Shown: positions 26,182 through 34,925 of the stretch, piece after piece
How positions within the stretch are numbered: the stretch's first letter is position 1
Layout of the letters: every line of letters begins with the position of its first letter
From: Synechococcus sp. UW69
Lineage (GTDB): Bacteria > Cyanobacteriota > Cyanobacteriia > PCC-6307 > Cyanobiaceae
Length of the DNA stretch: 64,000 nucleotides
Direction: 5' to 3'
NCBI RefSeq assembly: GCF_900474185.1
Contig: NZ_UCNW01000011.1
Span: 248,001 to 312,000 of the forward strand
The notes under the pieces: model-generated
Database searches by the model: none
Seen by the model: the letters and a program-made list of their open reading frames with translations, nothing else
What the model was told of the DNA's origin: nothing
Position numbers and translations under genes: made by a program

Positions 26182-27530
26182 AGCTCGCCGCTCTGTTGTC
26201 CGCAGCTTGGGTGAGTGTTGCGGCGATGCCCGTCTCTGCAGAGGTGATTGAGCGTCAGCAGAGCGTTCGCCCCTTACCGGGAGCCCTCGACAACGTGTTG
26301 ATGGTGAACGACAACAACCCCGAACTCATTCAGAACGACGGCATCCTGATTTCAACATTTCCAGATAGGGATGCAGCGTCCGTTCCCGTTGTGCTGAACG
26401 GCCGCTTTGACCTGTTCAGCCACCACGTCTATGCCGGTGATGCGGAAGGCAGTCCAACGTCGACTCTGTGGCTGGCGGTTCTAGCGGCTCCCCTGGGAGA
26501 CGCTCCGGTGACCCTGCAGCTGCTCTCGGGAAGCACCTCACTATCTCAAGCGACGGAACCGGGCCAAACCCAAGCTCCCTTCCTGCCTTTGCCGAGCCTG
26601 ATGCAGGAGACCACCGAGGTTGTGGCCGCTGGACCTGGCAGCCGCGTCGCCGGAGATCTGTTGGCAAGTCGAAGCGCACCGGAACTCTCCAGCCGTCGCT
26701 GGACCCTTCCTCCAGGCTCACCCACTCGGCTGATGCTGTTGCCCATTCCAGTGGCAGGTCTCGACCCACTGCTGAATGGTCGCAACCTGCAACTGCGGTT
26801 CCACAGCTCCGCCCCCGTGGCGATAGCCACCCTGGCTGCCCATGGGAACGATGGACAGGCTCCAAACGATCAGCACTGGCTTCAGCTGCTGAAAAGCCGA
26901 CGCTTGAGCAGCAAGGAGCATCAACCAACCCCACGGGGCAGCAAAGGCAAGATCATCTATTCACGGGTGAGCGGTGTTCAGATCGGCAGCAGCTGGCGGG
27001 CTCGCCTAACCGACCCAGGGAGCACTGTTCTGGCCGCACCTAAGGCACCCATTTCATGGCCGATCAGCAGTTTGGAACGCGGAACCCTCGCCACTAACCA
27101 GGTTCAAACCGCTGAGCTCGAGAGGTTTTATCCCGGAACAGCCTGGGCCGCCCATGGGAACTACGGGGTGGAATACGACCTCACCCTGCCCCTGAAGAAC
27201 ACAGGTTCAGCCCCTGTGAAGCTGCAACTGTCTCTGGATTCACCCCTCAAAGGCAACAGCCAAACCTCCTTCCTGCGCTTCCGCGATGACCTCAACGGAC
27301 CGGTCATGTTCCGGGGGCCAATCCAGACCACGGGTCTAGAGGATCCAAAGGGTGTTCCCCAGGGACGCCAGACGCAGCATCTTGTGTTGCGCCAGGGTCA
27401 GCAGGGATCGTCCCTGGGACAGGTGATGCTCAAACCAGGGGAAGGCAAGCAAGTGCGCGTTCGCTTGATCTATCCCGCTGATGCCACACCGCCGCAGGTC
27501 CTCACCGTGCAGCCTGTGAAACAATCCTGA
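26178..27530 (+). CDS. Secreted DUF3370-domain protein
   Basis: 450 residues with an N-terminal signal peptide (MKLAALLSAAWVSVAAMPVSA). The mature protein is beta-rich with patterned segments such as LPGALDNVLMVNDNNPELIQ, PGTAWAAHGNYGVEYDL and LNGPVMFRGPIQT, which I recognise as the cyanobacterial DUF3370 family, function unknown. It overlaps the beta-lactamase-fold gene by 4 nt, suggesting a common envelope role. No repeats or truncation seen. Confidence 0.8.
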   Translation: MKLAALLSAAWVSVAAMPVSAEVIERQQSVRPLPGALDNVLMVNDNNPELIQNDGILISTFPDRDAASVPVVLNGRFDLFSHHVYAGDAEGSPTSTLWLAVLAAPLGDAPVTLQLLSGSTSLSQATEPGQTQAPFLPLPSLMQETTEVVAAGPGSRVAGDLLASRSAPELSSRRWTLPPGSPTRLMLLPIPVAGLDPLLNGRNLQLRFHSSAPVAIATLAAHGNDGQAPNDQHWLQLLKSRRLSSKEHQPTPRGSKGKIIYSRVSGVQIGSSWRARLTDPGSTVLAAPKAPISWPISSLERGTLATNQVQTAELERFYPGTAWAAHGNYGVEYDLTLPLKNTGSAPVKLQLSLDSPLKGNSQTSFLRFRDDLNGPVMFRGPIQTTGLEDPKGVPQGRQTQHLVLRQGQQGSSLGQVMLKPGEGKQVRVRLIYPADATPPQVLTVQPVKQS

Positions 27531-27550
27531 GCACGCCAACAGATTTGCTC

Positions 27551-28639
27551 GTGACTGCACCCCGGAAGCGCAGGGTCTTCCCCTTCACTGCAGTGATCGG
27601 TCAGGAGGAGATGAAGCTGGCCCTGCTTCTCAACGTGATCGACCCACGCATCGGTGGCGTCATGATCATGGGGGACCGCGGGACCGGTAAATCCACCACG
27701 ATCCGAGCTCTAGCGGATCTACTGCCCGACATCGAGGTGGTGGCTGGTGACCCCTACAACAGTTCGTCCACCGATCCCGACCTCCAGAGCAGTGAGGTGC
27801 GCGAGCGAATGCAACAGGGGGAAACCCTCAGCACCGAGCCGCGGCAGGTGCCAATGGTGGACCTCCCCCTGGGTGCGACGGAAGACCGTCTTTGCGGCAC
27901 CATCGATATCGAAAAAGCCCTGAGCGAAGGTGTTCGCGCCTTTGAGCCTGGTTTGCTGGCCAAGGCCAACCGTGGCCTCCTCTACGTGGATGAGGTGAAC
28001 CTGCTCGACGATCACCTTGTCGACGTGCTGCTCGATTCAGCCGCCTCCGGCTGGAACACCGTGGAACGGGAAGGGGTGTCCGTGCGCCACCCCGCTCGTT
28101 TTGTCTTGATCGGCTCCGGCAACCCGGAGGAAGGCGAGCTACGTCCCCAACTGCTCGATCGCTTCGGGATGAGCGTTGAGGTGCGCACCGTGCGCGATCC
28201 AGAGCTGCGGGTTCAGGTGGTGGACCAACGCACAGCCTTTGACAGTGATCCCGATGGCTTCAGCACAGCTGTGGAGGGAAATCAGAATGCCCTTCAGCAA
28301 CGCGTGGTGGAAGCCCAGCAGCGCCTGGACCAGGTGACCATCGACGACGATCTGCGCCTGCGCATTTCCGCCGTCTGCGGTGAGCTGGATGTGGATGGCC
28401 TGCGGGGTGACATCGTCACCAACCGAGCCGCCCGGGCCCTGGCCGCCTTCGAGGGGCGCACCGAAGTCAGTGAAGAAGATGTCGCCCGCGTCGCCTCCTG
28501 CTGCCTGCGGCACCGTCTGCGTAAAGACCCCCTCGAACAGGTGGATTCCGGCGACCGTGTGGTCAAGGTGTTCTGCAAGGTGTTTGAACGAAGTGAGAGC
28601 AGCGATCGCGCTGATTTCGAACTGGCCCTCGCCGCCTGA
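27551..28639 (+). CDS. chlI: Magnesium chelatase ATPase subunit I
   Basis: AAA+ subunit of magnesium chelatase, which inserts Mg into protoporphyrin IX at the branch point to chlorophyll. About 362 residues: FPFTAVIGQEEMKLALLLNV, Walker A GDRGTGKST (residues 41-49), Walker B region LLYVDEVNLL, and the RAARALAAFEGR/ESSDR C-terminal part. Start is taken as the GTG at 27551 (MTAPRKRRVFPF); a TTG 6 nt upstream is also possible. It is a soluble complex partner of ChlD and ChlH, encoded elsewhere. Confidence 0.95.
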   Translation: MTAPRKRRVFPFTAVIGQEEMKLALLLNVIDPRIGGVMIMGDRGTGKSTTIRALADLLPDIEVVAGDPYNSSSTDPDLQSSEVRERMQQGETLSTEPRQVPMVDLPLGATEDRLCGTIDIEKALSEGVRAFEPGLLAKANRGLLYVDEVNLLDDHLVDVLLDSAASGWNTVEREGVSVRHPARFVLIGSGNPEEGELRPQLLDRFGMSVEVRTVRDPELRVQVVDQRTAFDSDPDGFSTAVEGNQNALQQRVVEAQQRLDQVTIDDDLRLRISAVCGELDVDGLRGDIVTNRAARALAAFEGRTEVSEEDVARVASCCLRHRLRKDPLEQVDSGDRVVKVFCKVFERSESSDRADFELALAA

Positions 28640-28657
28640 TCCCACCACAATCAGCCC

Positions 28658-29122
28658 ATGCGCATCCTCGGCATCGACCCGGGCCTGGCCCGGGTGGGCT
28701 ATGGGGTGATCGACATCGACGACGGATGCCAGCGCATGCTCGACTGCGGCATCATCCAGACCGACCCGGGTCGCTCGGATGGTGACCGAATGGTTGAAAT
28801 CGCTGGTGACCTGCGCCAACTCATCCGGATCTGGCGACCGGATCTGGCCGCCGTGGAGAAGTTTTTCTTCTACCGATCGAGCAACACCATCAACGTGGTT
28901 CAGGCACGCGGAGTCGTGGTCATGACGCTGGCTCGCTTCAAGATCCCGATGGTGGAATTCCCTCCCATGCAGATCAAACTCGCCGTGGCGGGGTTTGGGC
29001 ATGCCGAGAAAGACGAAGTCCTGGAGGCGGTGATGCGGGAGTTGAATCTGAATGAACCACCAAGGCCGGATGATGCGGCCGATGCCTTGGCGGTCGCTCT
29101 GACAGCGTGGCTGCAGCGATGA
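28658..29122 (+). CDS. ruvC: Holliday junction resolvase RuvC
   Basis: 154 residues. The RNase H-like fold carries Asp7 in [14 protein letters not shown], the Glu in [11 protein letters not shown], and the acidic pair in [13 protein letters not shown], which together coordinate the catalytic metals. It cuts Holliday junctions in recombination and repair with RuvAB. It follows chlI by 18 nt. Its stop overlaps the next gene's ATG (ATGA). Confidence 0.95.
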   Translation: MRILGIDPGLARVGYGVIDIDDGCQRMLDCGIIQTDPGRSDGDRMVEIAGDLRQLIRIWRPDLAAVEKFFFYRSSNTINVVQARGVVVMTLARFKIPMVEFPPMQIKLAVAGFGHAEKDEVLEAVMRELNLNEPPRPDDAADALAVALTAWLQR

Positions 29123-29667
29123 GCGCAAAGCAGATGCTGCGCCATCACTTCAGAGAGCAGCGCCAATTGGGAGAGGTTGCCACCCGCGCCATCCAGGAAG
29201 CGGTGGTGAACCTGGTCGGCAGTTCAATCTGCGGCAACGGATATGTGGGGATCTACTGGCCCCTACCGGGTGAGGCGGATTTACGTCCGTTGCGTGATGT
29301 TCTCCATCCGCCGCTGGCCTTGCCGGTCGCCGATGGCGAAGGAGGACTCATCTATCGGAGCTGGACCAAAGAAGCTCTTCAGCCGGATGGCTGCGGCATT
29401 CCTGCGCCCGCCGAGGGAGAGGCTCTTCGGCCCGATCAATTGGCGCTGTTGTTGGTGCCGGCGCTAGCGATTGACCGCGATGGAATCCGCCTGGGCTATG
29501 GCGGTGGTTACTACGACCGTCTCAGGGCTGATCCCGCCTGGGCCACCACACCAGCCTGGGTGGTGCTGCCCTCAGCCTGCATGGCGACCGAACTGCTGCC
29601 CCGCGATCCCTGGGATCTTCCTTTCACAGGATGGATCACGGAGCAGGGTGCTGGTCGGCCGACCTGA
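29119..29667 (+). CDS. 5-formyltetrahydrofolate cyclo-ligase
   Basis: 182 residues from the ATG at 29119, which overlaps the ruvC stop. Family signatures are the N-terminal basic helix ([13 protein letters not shown]), [18 protein letters not shown], and the nucleotide-binding [25 protein letters not shown]. It converts 5-formyl-THF to methenyl-THF with ATP. A frame starting 12 nt earlier is possible but would overlap ruvC more. The 5,10-methenyl product links it to folD at the other end of the window. Confidence 0.93.
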   Translation: MSAKQMLRHHFREQRQLGEVATRAIQEAVVNLVGSSICGNGYVGIYWPLPGEADLRPLRDVLHPPLALPVADGEGGLIYRSWTKEALQPDGCGIPAPAEGEALRPDQLALLLVPALAIDRDGIRLGYGGGYYDRLRADPAWATTPAWVVLPSACMATELLPRDPWDLPFTGWITEQGAGRPT

Positions 29668-29702
29668 CTCACCGCATCATGGGCTCCATTGATCGTCCTT
29701 CC

Positions 29703-30122
29703 ATGCTGCGTCTGCTGGCTCCACTGGTCCTACTCAGCGCGGTTCTTCAAGGCACGGTTCTGGCTCCCGCCAAAGCCCATCAGATCGAAAGCGCTCTGCA
29801 CTATCTCGATGGTGATCTGCAACTGAGCAGCAACTTTTCCAACGGGGAACCCACCCAAGGTGCCGTTGTGCGATTGCTCAATGCCGATGGCACCCCTGGG
29901 CAAGAACTGGGCCGCACCGATGCAGACGGACGCCTCAGCCTCGATCTCAGCACGGTGGTCAACGGCACCGTCGATCTTCAGGTGGACGGTGGTCCGGGCC
30001 ACCGCGACTACCTGGAGCTCCCGGTTCAAGATGGCGCCGTGAATCTGAACGAGGTGGTCGTGTTCCCCTTCAGCCTGGTGTTGGTGGGGCTGCTGGTTAA
30101 CGTGCGACGTCGAAACGACTGA
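29703..30122 (+). CDS. Secreted or membrane-anchored protein of unknown function
   Basis: 139 residues from ATG at 29703: signal peptide (to about KAHQ), a beta-sandwich-like middle (QGAVVRLLNADGTPGQELGRTDADGRLSLDL, resembling carboxypeptidase-regulatory or transthyretin-like folds), and a C-terminal membrane helix (VVVFPFSLVLVGLLVNVRRR). It could tether to the plasma or thylakoid membrane by that helix. An ATG at 29679 is an alternative start. It sits between the cyclo-ligase and sufE; no function is evident. Confidence 0.6.
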   Translation: MLRLLAPLVLLSAVLQGTVLAPAKAHQIESALHYLDGDLQLSSNFSNGEPTQGAVVRLLNADGTPGQELGRTDADGRLSLDLSTVVNGTVDLQVDGGPGHRDYLELPVQDGAVNLNEVVVFPFSLVLVGLLVNVRRRND

Positions 30123-30129
30123 GCCCGCC

Positions 30130-30552
30130 ATGGCCACTAGCACTGGCAGTGATGCCCTCGACCGGATGGTGGAGCGATTGGGCGGCACTGCTGATCCAAA
30201 ACGCCGTTACGAATACGTGCTCTGGCTGGCAAAAAAGCTCGCTCCTATGCCTGCAGAAGAGCAAACCGAAGACATCAAAGTGAAGGGGTGTGTGTCTCAG
30301 GTTTTTGTGCGGGGCGCCCTGGATGACGGGGTGATGCGCTGGCGGGGAGACTCCGATGCTCTGATCACCAAGGGGCTTCTGGCCTTGTTGATCCAGGGTC
30401 TGGATGGGCTAACCCCGGCCAAGGTGCAGGCGGTGGACCCGGCCTTTATTGCTGCGACTGGTCTTCAGGCCAGCCTGACGCCTTCGCGCGCCAATGGCTT
30501 CCTCAACATCCTTCTGGCCATGCAGGAACAGGCCAGGCAGTTGGAGAACTGA
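30130..30552 (+). CDS. sufE: Cysteine desulfuration protein SufE
   Basis: 140 residues with the SufE fold. The sulfur-accepting Cys54 sits in KVKGCVSQVFV. SufE takes persulfide sulfur from SufS and passes it to the SufBCD scaffold for Fe-S cluster assembly, which is needed for photosystem I and ferredoxins. It starts 8 nt after the previous gene and precedes the homoserine dehydrogenase gene by 59 nt. The suf operon itself is not in the window. Confidence 0.93.
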   Translation: MATSTGSDALDRMVERLGGTADPKRRYEYVLWLAKKLAPMPAEEQTEDIKVKGCVSQVFVRGALDDGVMRWRGDSDALITKGLLALLIQGLDGLTPAKVQAVDPAFIAATGLQASLTPSRANGFLNILLAMQEQARQLEN

Positions 30553-30611
30553 AGCGAAATCACGCCAATACATAGAGTCGCTCAAAATCGTTCCAACACG
30601 GATCAGAGGGA

Positions 30612-31919
30612 ATGGCAGCAAAGGTCGGCGTGGGTCTGCTGGGGCTGGGCACGGTTGGCGGTGGAGTGGCTTCAATCCTCCAGAGTCCCGGCGAACGCCA
30701 CCCGCTGGTCAATGAACTGGAGCTGATCCGGGTTGCCGTCCGCGATCTGAGCCGGCCCCGCCCCGTGGTCCTGGACGAGAGCCTGCTCACCACCGATCCA
30801 TCGGCGGTGATTCAGGACCCGGCGGTGGACGTTGTGGTGGAGGTGATCGGTGGCCTGGAACCAGCCCGCAGCCTGATTCTTCAAGCAATCGCAGCAGGCA
30901 AATCCGTGGTAACCGCCAACAAGGCCGTGATCGCACGCCACGGCCAGGAAATCGCTGAAGCCGCTGCAGCCGCCGGGGTGTATGTGCTGATCGAAGCCGC
31001 CGTCGGTGGGGGGATTCCCATCATTGAGCCGCTGAAGCAGTCCCTTGGTGGCAACCGCATCAACCGCGTCAGCGGCATCATCAATGGCACCACCAACTAC
31101 ATCCTCACCCGGATGGCTGAGGAGGGAGCCGCCTACGACGCGGTGCTCAAGGATGCCCAAGACCTCGGGTATGCCGAAGCCGACCCGGCAGCGGATGTGG
31201 ATGGCCTCGATGCAGCCGACAAGATCGCGATCCTGGCCACCCTTGCGTTCGGCGGCAGTGTGGAGCGCGCCGCGGTTCCCACCGAAGGAATCAGTGGCCT
31301 TCAGGGTGTGGATGTGGATTACGCCAACCAGCTCGGCTATGGCGTGAAGCTGCTGGCTGTGGCTGAGCGCATGGCGGCAAGTGGCGATCCGCTGCCGCTC
31401 TCTCTGCGCGTGCAGCCGACACTCGTTCCTAAGGACCACCCCCTAGCGGGCGTCAACGGTGTGAACAACGCCATCCTTGTGGAAGGTGATCCGATCGGCC
31501 GGGTGATGTTCTACGGCCCTGGAGCGGGGGCCGGCCCGACGGCTTCGGCGGTGGTTGCGGACATTCTCAACATCGCCGGAATTCGCCAGGCCAGCGACGG
31601 CCCCGGCAAGGTGGACCCCCTACTGGCTGCGGGGAGCTGGCGGCCCTGCGCCCTGGTCGAGTCAGGCGAGATTCGCCAACGCCATTACGTGCGTTTTAAG
31701 ACAAAAGATGCCCCGGGAGTCATCGGCAATGTCGGCGGCTGCTTCGGCCAACGCAAAGTCTCCATCCAGTCGATCGTGCAATTCAATGCGAGTGACGCCG
31801 GAGCCGAGATCGTTGTGATCACCCATGAAGTGAGTCAACGCCAAATGGATGAGGCCCTCGAAGCGATCCAGGCCCTCCCTGAGGTTTTAGGCCTGGCCGC
31901 TCACCTCGGCTGCCTCTAG
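30612..31919 (+). CDS. hom: Homoserine dehydrogenase
   Basis: Reduces aspartate semialdehyde to homoserine, precursor of threonine and methionine. 435 residues: NAD(P)-binding GLLGLGTVGGGVASIL, the catalytic core (AAVGGGIPIIEPLKQSLGGN, GIINGTTNYILTRM), DADGLDAADKIA-type motif seen as DVDGLDAADKIAIL, and a C-terminal ACT domain (about 350-425) for allosteric control by threonine. No aspartokinase is fused. The gene has its own start (ATG 30612) and a 59-nt leader. Confidence 0.95.
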   Translation: MAAKVGVGLLGLGTVGGGVASILQSPGERHPLVNELELIRVAVRDLSRPRPVVLDESLLTTDPSAVIQDPAVDVVVEVIGGLEPARSLILQAIAAGKSVVTANKAVIARHGQEIAEAAAAAGVYVLIEAAVGGGIPIIEPLKQSLGGNRINRVSGIINGTTNYILTRMAEEGAAYDAVLKDAQDLGYAEADPAADVDGLDAADKIAILATLAFGGSVERAAVPTEGISGLQGVDVDYANQLGYGVKLLAVAERMAASGDPLPLSLRVQPTLVPKDHPLAGVNGVNNAILVEGDPIGRVMFYGPGAGAGPTASAVVADILNIAGIRQASDGPGKVDPLLAAGSWRPCALVESGEIRQRHYVRFKTKDAPGVIGNVGGCFGQRKVSIQSIVQFNASDAGAEIVVITHEVSQRQMDEALEAIQALPEVLGLAAHLGCL

Positions 31920-32083
31920 GGAGACCAACAGAACTGGCGGATGGGTCCGGGCATACGTCAGAATGTCAAGAACTCTCACAGCCCAGGTCCGGATCCGCGG
32001 ATTTGTGCACAAAACGGTTCATGCAGAACCTCATCTGTTCGGTCCCGGGTCAAGGCTGCTCTCTGCAGGAGGGGATCAACCCG

Positions 32084-32257
32084 ATGACTGTGCATCAAGG
32101 GGATTGCGTCAACCTGGACAGTGATGACAACACGTATCAGGTCATCGGCGTCGATGGCGATCACGATCGGTGCTGGGTCCGCCGCTGGCCTCTTCAAAGA
32201 AGCGAGGGTTCACCGGTGTTCGAAATCTCCATGGAGCGGATTCGCCAGGTCGGCTAA
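32084..32257 (+). CDS. Small protein of unknown function
   Basis: 57 residues from ATG at 32084 (MTVHQGDCVNLDSDDNTYQVIG), preceded by a strong ribosome site AGGAGGGG 10 nt upstream, which decides the start against a longer frame from 32003. The pattern of short beta strands, with DHDRCWVRRWPLQ and VFEISMERIRQVG, suggests a compact SH3-like fold; it resembles small conserved cyanobacterial proteins. Function unknown. It precedes the peptide-type ABC binding-protein gene by 41 nt. Confidence 0.65.
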   Translation: MTVHQGDCVNLDSDDNTYQVIGVDGDHDRCWVRRWPLQRSEGSPVFEISMERIRQVG

Positions 32258-32298
32258 CTCGCTGTTGAATAGGCCGACCAGTTGATGCCCGAGGCCTT

Positions 32299-33906
32299 TT
32301 GAAGCGCACCCATCGCCCCACGACACGGACGTGCGGTGGGGTGCTCATAGGGCTCGTTCTGGCCCTCGCTCAGATGGGGTGTCAAGCACCACCCCTGACC
32401 ACCCGCATCACGGTGGCATCAGCAGGACGAATCAGTTCTCTCGATCCAGCTCAGGCCAGCACCCTCAGTGCCACGCAACTGATCAGCGCCCTGGGGGATC
32501 CGCTTTACCGCCTCAAGCGTGATGGATCCCTGGAGCCACGCCTGGCGGCATCGGCTCCAGTTCTGAGTGATGGCGGACGCACCGTCACGATTCCACTGCG
32601 CACCGATGTGCGCTTCCACGATGGAACGCCGTTTAACGCCGCAGCCATGGCCTTCAGCCTGCGGCGCTTCCTCAACATTGGAACCCTCAGCTACGTGGTG
32701 GGCGATCGCATCGCATCGGTGGAGGAAGCGGACGCTCATACCTTGCGTCTACGCCTCAGTCGCCCATCCACTTCACTGCGTGGGTTACTGACGTCCATCA
32801 ACCTCACCCCCATTTCACCGAAGGCCTACAGCAGTCACCAGGACCGGTTTCTGCACGATCGCTTTGTTGGAACAGGCCCCTACAAACTGACCCGCTTCAG
32901 CGAACATCAGCAAAGGCTGGAACCCTTTGCCCAGTACTGGGGGGAGGCACCACGCAACAACGGGCTGGATCTGATCACGCTGAGCAACTCCACGGCGCTG
33001 TATGGGGCTCTGCGCAGTGGTGAGGTGGATCTGCTGCTCTCCGCCTCCATCGACGAAGACCAACGCCATACCCTGCATCAACAGGCCATCGCAGGAGACC
33101 TGCACGAGTCTGTTGGCCCGGCGATGGAGATCGGCTACATCACCTTGCTGAGCAATCAGGATCCATTCCGGGACCCCAACCTGAGACGTGCCCTGGCCGT
33201 CAGTCTCAACCGAACTGAGATCAGTGAGCGGGTGAGCTACGGCCTCCGCCGTCCGCTTCGGGCGCTCGTGCCCCCCAGTCTTCCCGGCGGAGCCCTGGCC
33301 TCATGGCCGAAACACAACCCCAACCAGGCCCGCGAACTGCTCCGGGCTGCTGGCTACTGCAACGGCCGCCCCCTGCGCTTTCCGCTCACCTTCCGCTCCA
33401 ATGTGCCCGCCGACAAACTGCTAGCCCTCACCTGGCAGGCCCAGGTGCAACGTGACCTCCCCGACTGCCTGGCGTTGGAGCTTGATGGCGTTGAGTCCAC
33501 AACCATCTACCGCCAACTGGGGGAGGGTGCTTTCAAAGCGGTGATGCTGGATTGGCGTGGCAGCTACCCCGACCCTGAGGCGTATCTGACGCCGCTATTG
33601 AGCTGCACATCGGTGAAGGGCGACCATTGTGTCGATGGTGAAGCGGCGATCAGCGGCAGCTTCTGGAGTGCACCGGGTCTGCAGACCACTCTTCTAGAAA
33701 CCGACACGCTTGTTGGTGACGCACGTCGGAACGCCCTGGATCGCGTGGAACATCTCTCAGCCAACGGTGCCGCCTACATCCCCGTCTGGCTGGATTCACC
33801 TCGAGCCTGGGCCCAACTGAACCTCAGCCCTCCAAAATTTGATGGCAGTGGTCAGTTGATGCTCGCTGAACTGGAGCGCCGATTCGAAGGAACGACAAAC
33901 AACTAA
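32299..33906 (+). CDS. ABC transporter solute-binding protein, family 5 (peptide/nickel type)
   Basis: 535 residues. The N-terminus looks like a lipoprotein signal (hydrophobic VLIGLVLALAQMGC) although the lipobox is weak. The body shows family-5 features: SSLDPAQASTLSATQLI, DGTPFNAAAMAFSLRRFLN, RFVGTGPYKLTRF and the long C-terminal lobe. It should bind a peptide, opine or nickel-chelate in the periplasm. It begins with TTG at 32299 and is followed immediately by its permease gene (TAATG overlap). Confidence 0.85.
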   Translation: MKRTHRPTTRTCGGVLIGLVLALAQMGCQAPPLTTRITVASAGRISSLDPAQASTLSATQLISALGDPLYRLKRDGSLEPRLAASAPVLSDGGRTVTIPLRTDVRFHDGTPFNAAAMAFSLRRFLNIGTLSYVVGDRIASVEEADAHTLRLRLSRPSTSLRGLLTSINLTPISPKAYSSHQDRFLHDRFVGTGPYKLTRFSEHQQRLEPFAQYWGEAPRNNGLDLITLSNSTALYGALRSGEVDLLLSASIDEDQRHTLHQQAIAGDLHESVGPAMEIGYITLLSNQDPFRDPNLRRALAVSLNRTEISERVSYGLRRPLRALVPPSLPGGALASWPKHNPNQARELLRAAGYCNGRPLRFPLTFRSNVPADKLLALTWQAQVQRDLPDCLALELDGVESTTIYRQLGEGAFKAVMLDWRGSYPDPEAYLTPLLSCTSVKGDHCVDGEAAISGSFWSAPGLQTTLLETDTLVGDARRNALDRVEHLSANGAAYIPVWLDSPRAWAQLNLSPPKFDGSGQLMLAELERRFEGTTNN

Positions 33907-34925
33907 TGGGACGTGCCCGAGACCTAGCCCGCTACAGCGCCACCCGCCTCGCTCTGGCGCCTCTGATGTTGTGGCTTATCGCCAGCCTGGTGTTCCTGCT
34001 GCTGCGCGTCGCCCCTGGGGATCCGGTGGATGCGGTCCTCGGCAGCCGGGCACCAGCTGCCGCCAAAGCTGCCATGCGGGCTCGGCTGGGACTGGATCAG
34101 TCGTTGCTGGATCAGTACCTCACCTATCTCAACGGTTTACTCCATGGAGACCTGGGACAGGCCCTGATCAACCAGGAGCCAGTGCGGACGATCATCGGCA
34201 AAACTTTGCCCGCCAGCCTGGAGCTGAGCGTCATCGCACTGGTGATGGCCGCTGTGGTCGGGCTGAGCGTTGGCTTCAGCGGCATCGCCAGACCGGAAGG
34301 GACCCTTGATCTTGGCGGCCGCCTTTACGGACTGGGCACCTATGCACTGCCGCCCTTTTGGGTCGCCATGCTGGTGCAATTGGTGTTCGCCGTGAGCTTG
34401 GGGTGGCTGCCGGTGGGCGGGCGATTCCCACCCAGTCTTCTTCCCCCTGATGGAAGCGGCTTTTTCCTTCTTGACAGCGCGCTGCAGAGCAACTGGGCAG
34501 CCTTCCGGGGCACCGTGCGTCACTTGATCCTGCCCGCAGGAACCCTGGCACTGCTTCTCAGCGGAACCTTCACAACAGCATTGCGTCTGAACCTGCGACG
34601 CACCCTGCGCGGCGACTACGTGGAAGCGGCGCGCAGCCGTGGCCTGAGTGAGCGTCAGGTCATCCTGCGCCACGGGCTCCCAAATGCCTTGCTACCCGTG
34701 CTCACCATCGCCGGCATCACCGTGGCTTCATTGATCGGTGGAGCCCTGCTGATTGAAGTCACCTTTTCCTGGCCTGGCATCGCCCTACGCCTGCAGGAAG
34801 CCATTAACCAAAGGGACTACCCCGTCGTTCAAGGGATCGTGGTGGTGATCGCCGCCTTGGTGGTGCTGGTGAGTGTTGCCGTTGACCTGCTGGTGGCAGC
34901 CCTCGATCCGCGCGTGCGTTACTGA
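33906..34925 (+). CDS. ABC transporter permease, DppB/OppB type
   Basis: 339 residues with about six membrane helices. N-terminal R-x-x-LAPLMLWLIASLVFLLLRVAPGDPVDAVLG is typical of DppB-family permeases, and the EAA loop appears as GDYVEAARSRGLSERQVILRHGLPNALLPV. It pairs with the preceding binding protein. No second permease (DppC) or ATPases (DppD/F) follow; the next gene is on the other strand. The missing subunits must be encoded elsewhere for a working importer. It converges with the hydrolase gene, overlapping by 7 nt. Confidence 0.88.
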   Translation: MGRARDLARYSATRLALAPLMLWLIASLVFLLLRVAPGDPVDAVLGSRAPAAAKAAMRARLGLDQSLLDQYLTYLNGLLHGDLGQALINQEPVRTIIGKTLPASLELSVIALVMAAVVGLSVGFSGIARPEGTLDLGGRLYGLGTYALPPFWVAMLVQLVFAVSLGWLPVGGRFPPSLLPPDGSGFFLLDSALQSNWAAFRGTVRHLILPAGTLALLLSGTFTTALRLNLRRTLRGDYVEAARSRGLSERQVILRHGLPNALLPVLTIAGITVASLIGGALLIEVTFSWPGIALRLQEAINQRDYPVVQGIVVVIAALVVLVSVAVDLLVAALDPRVRY

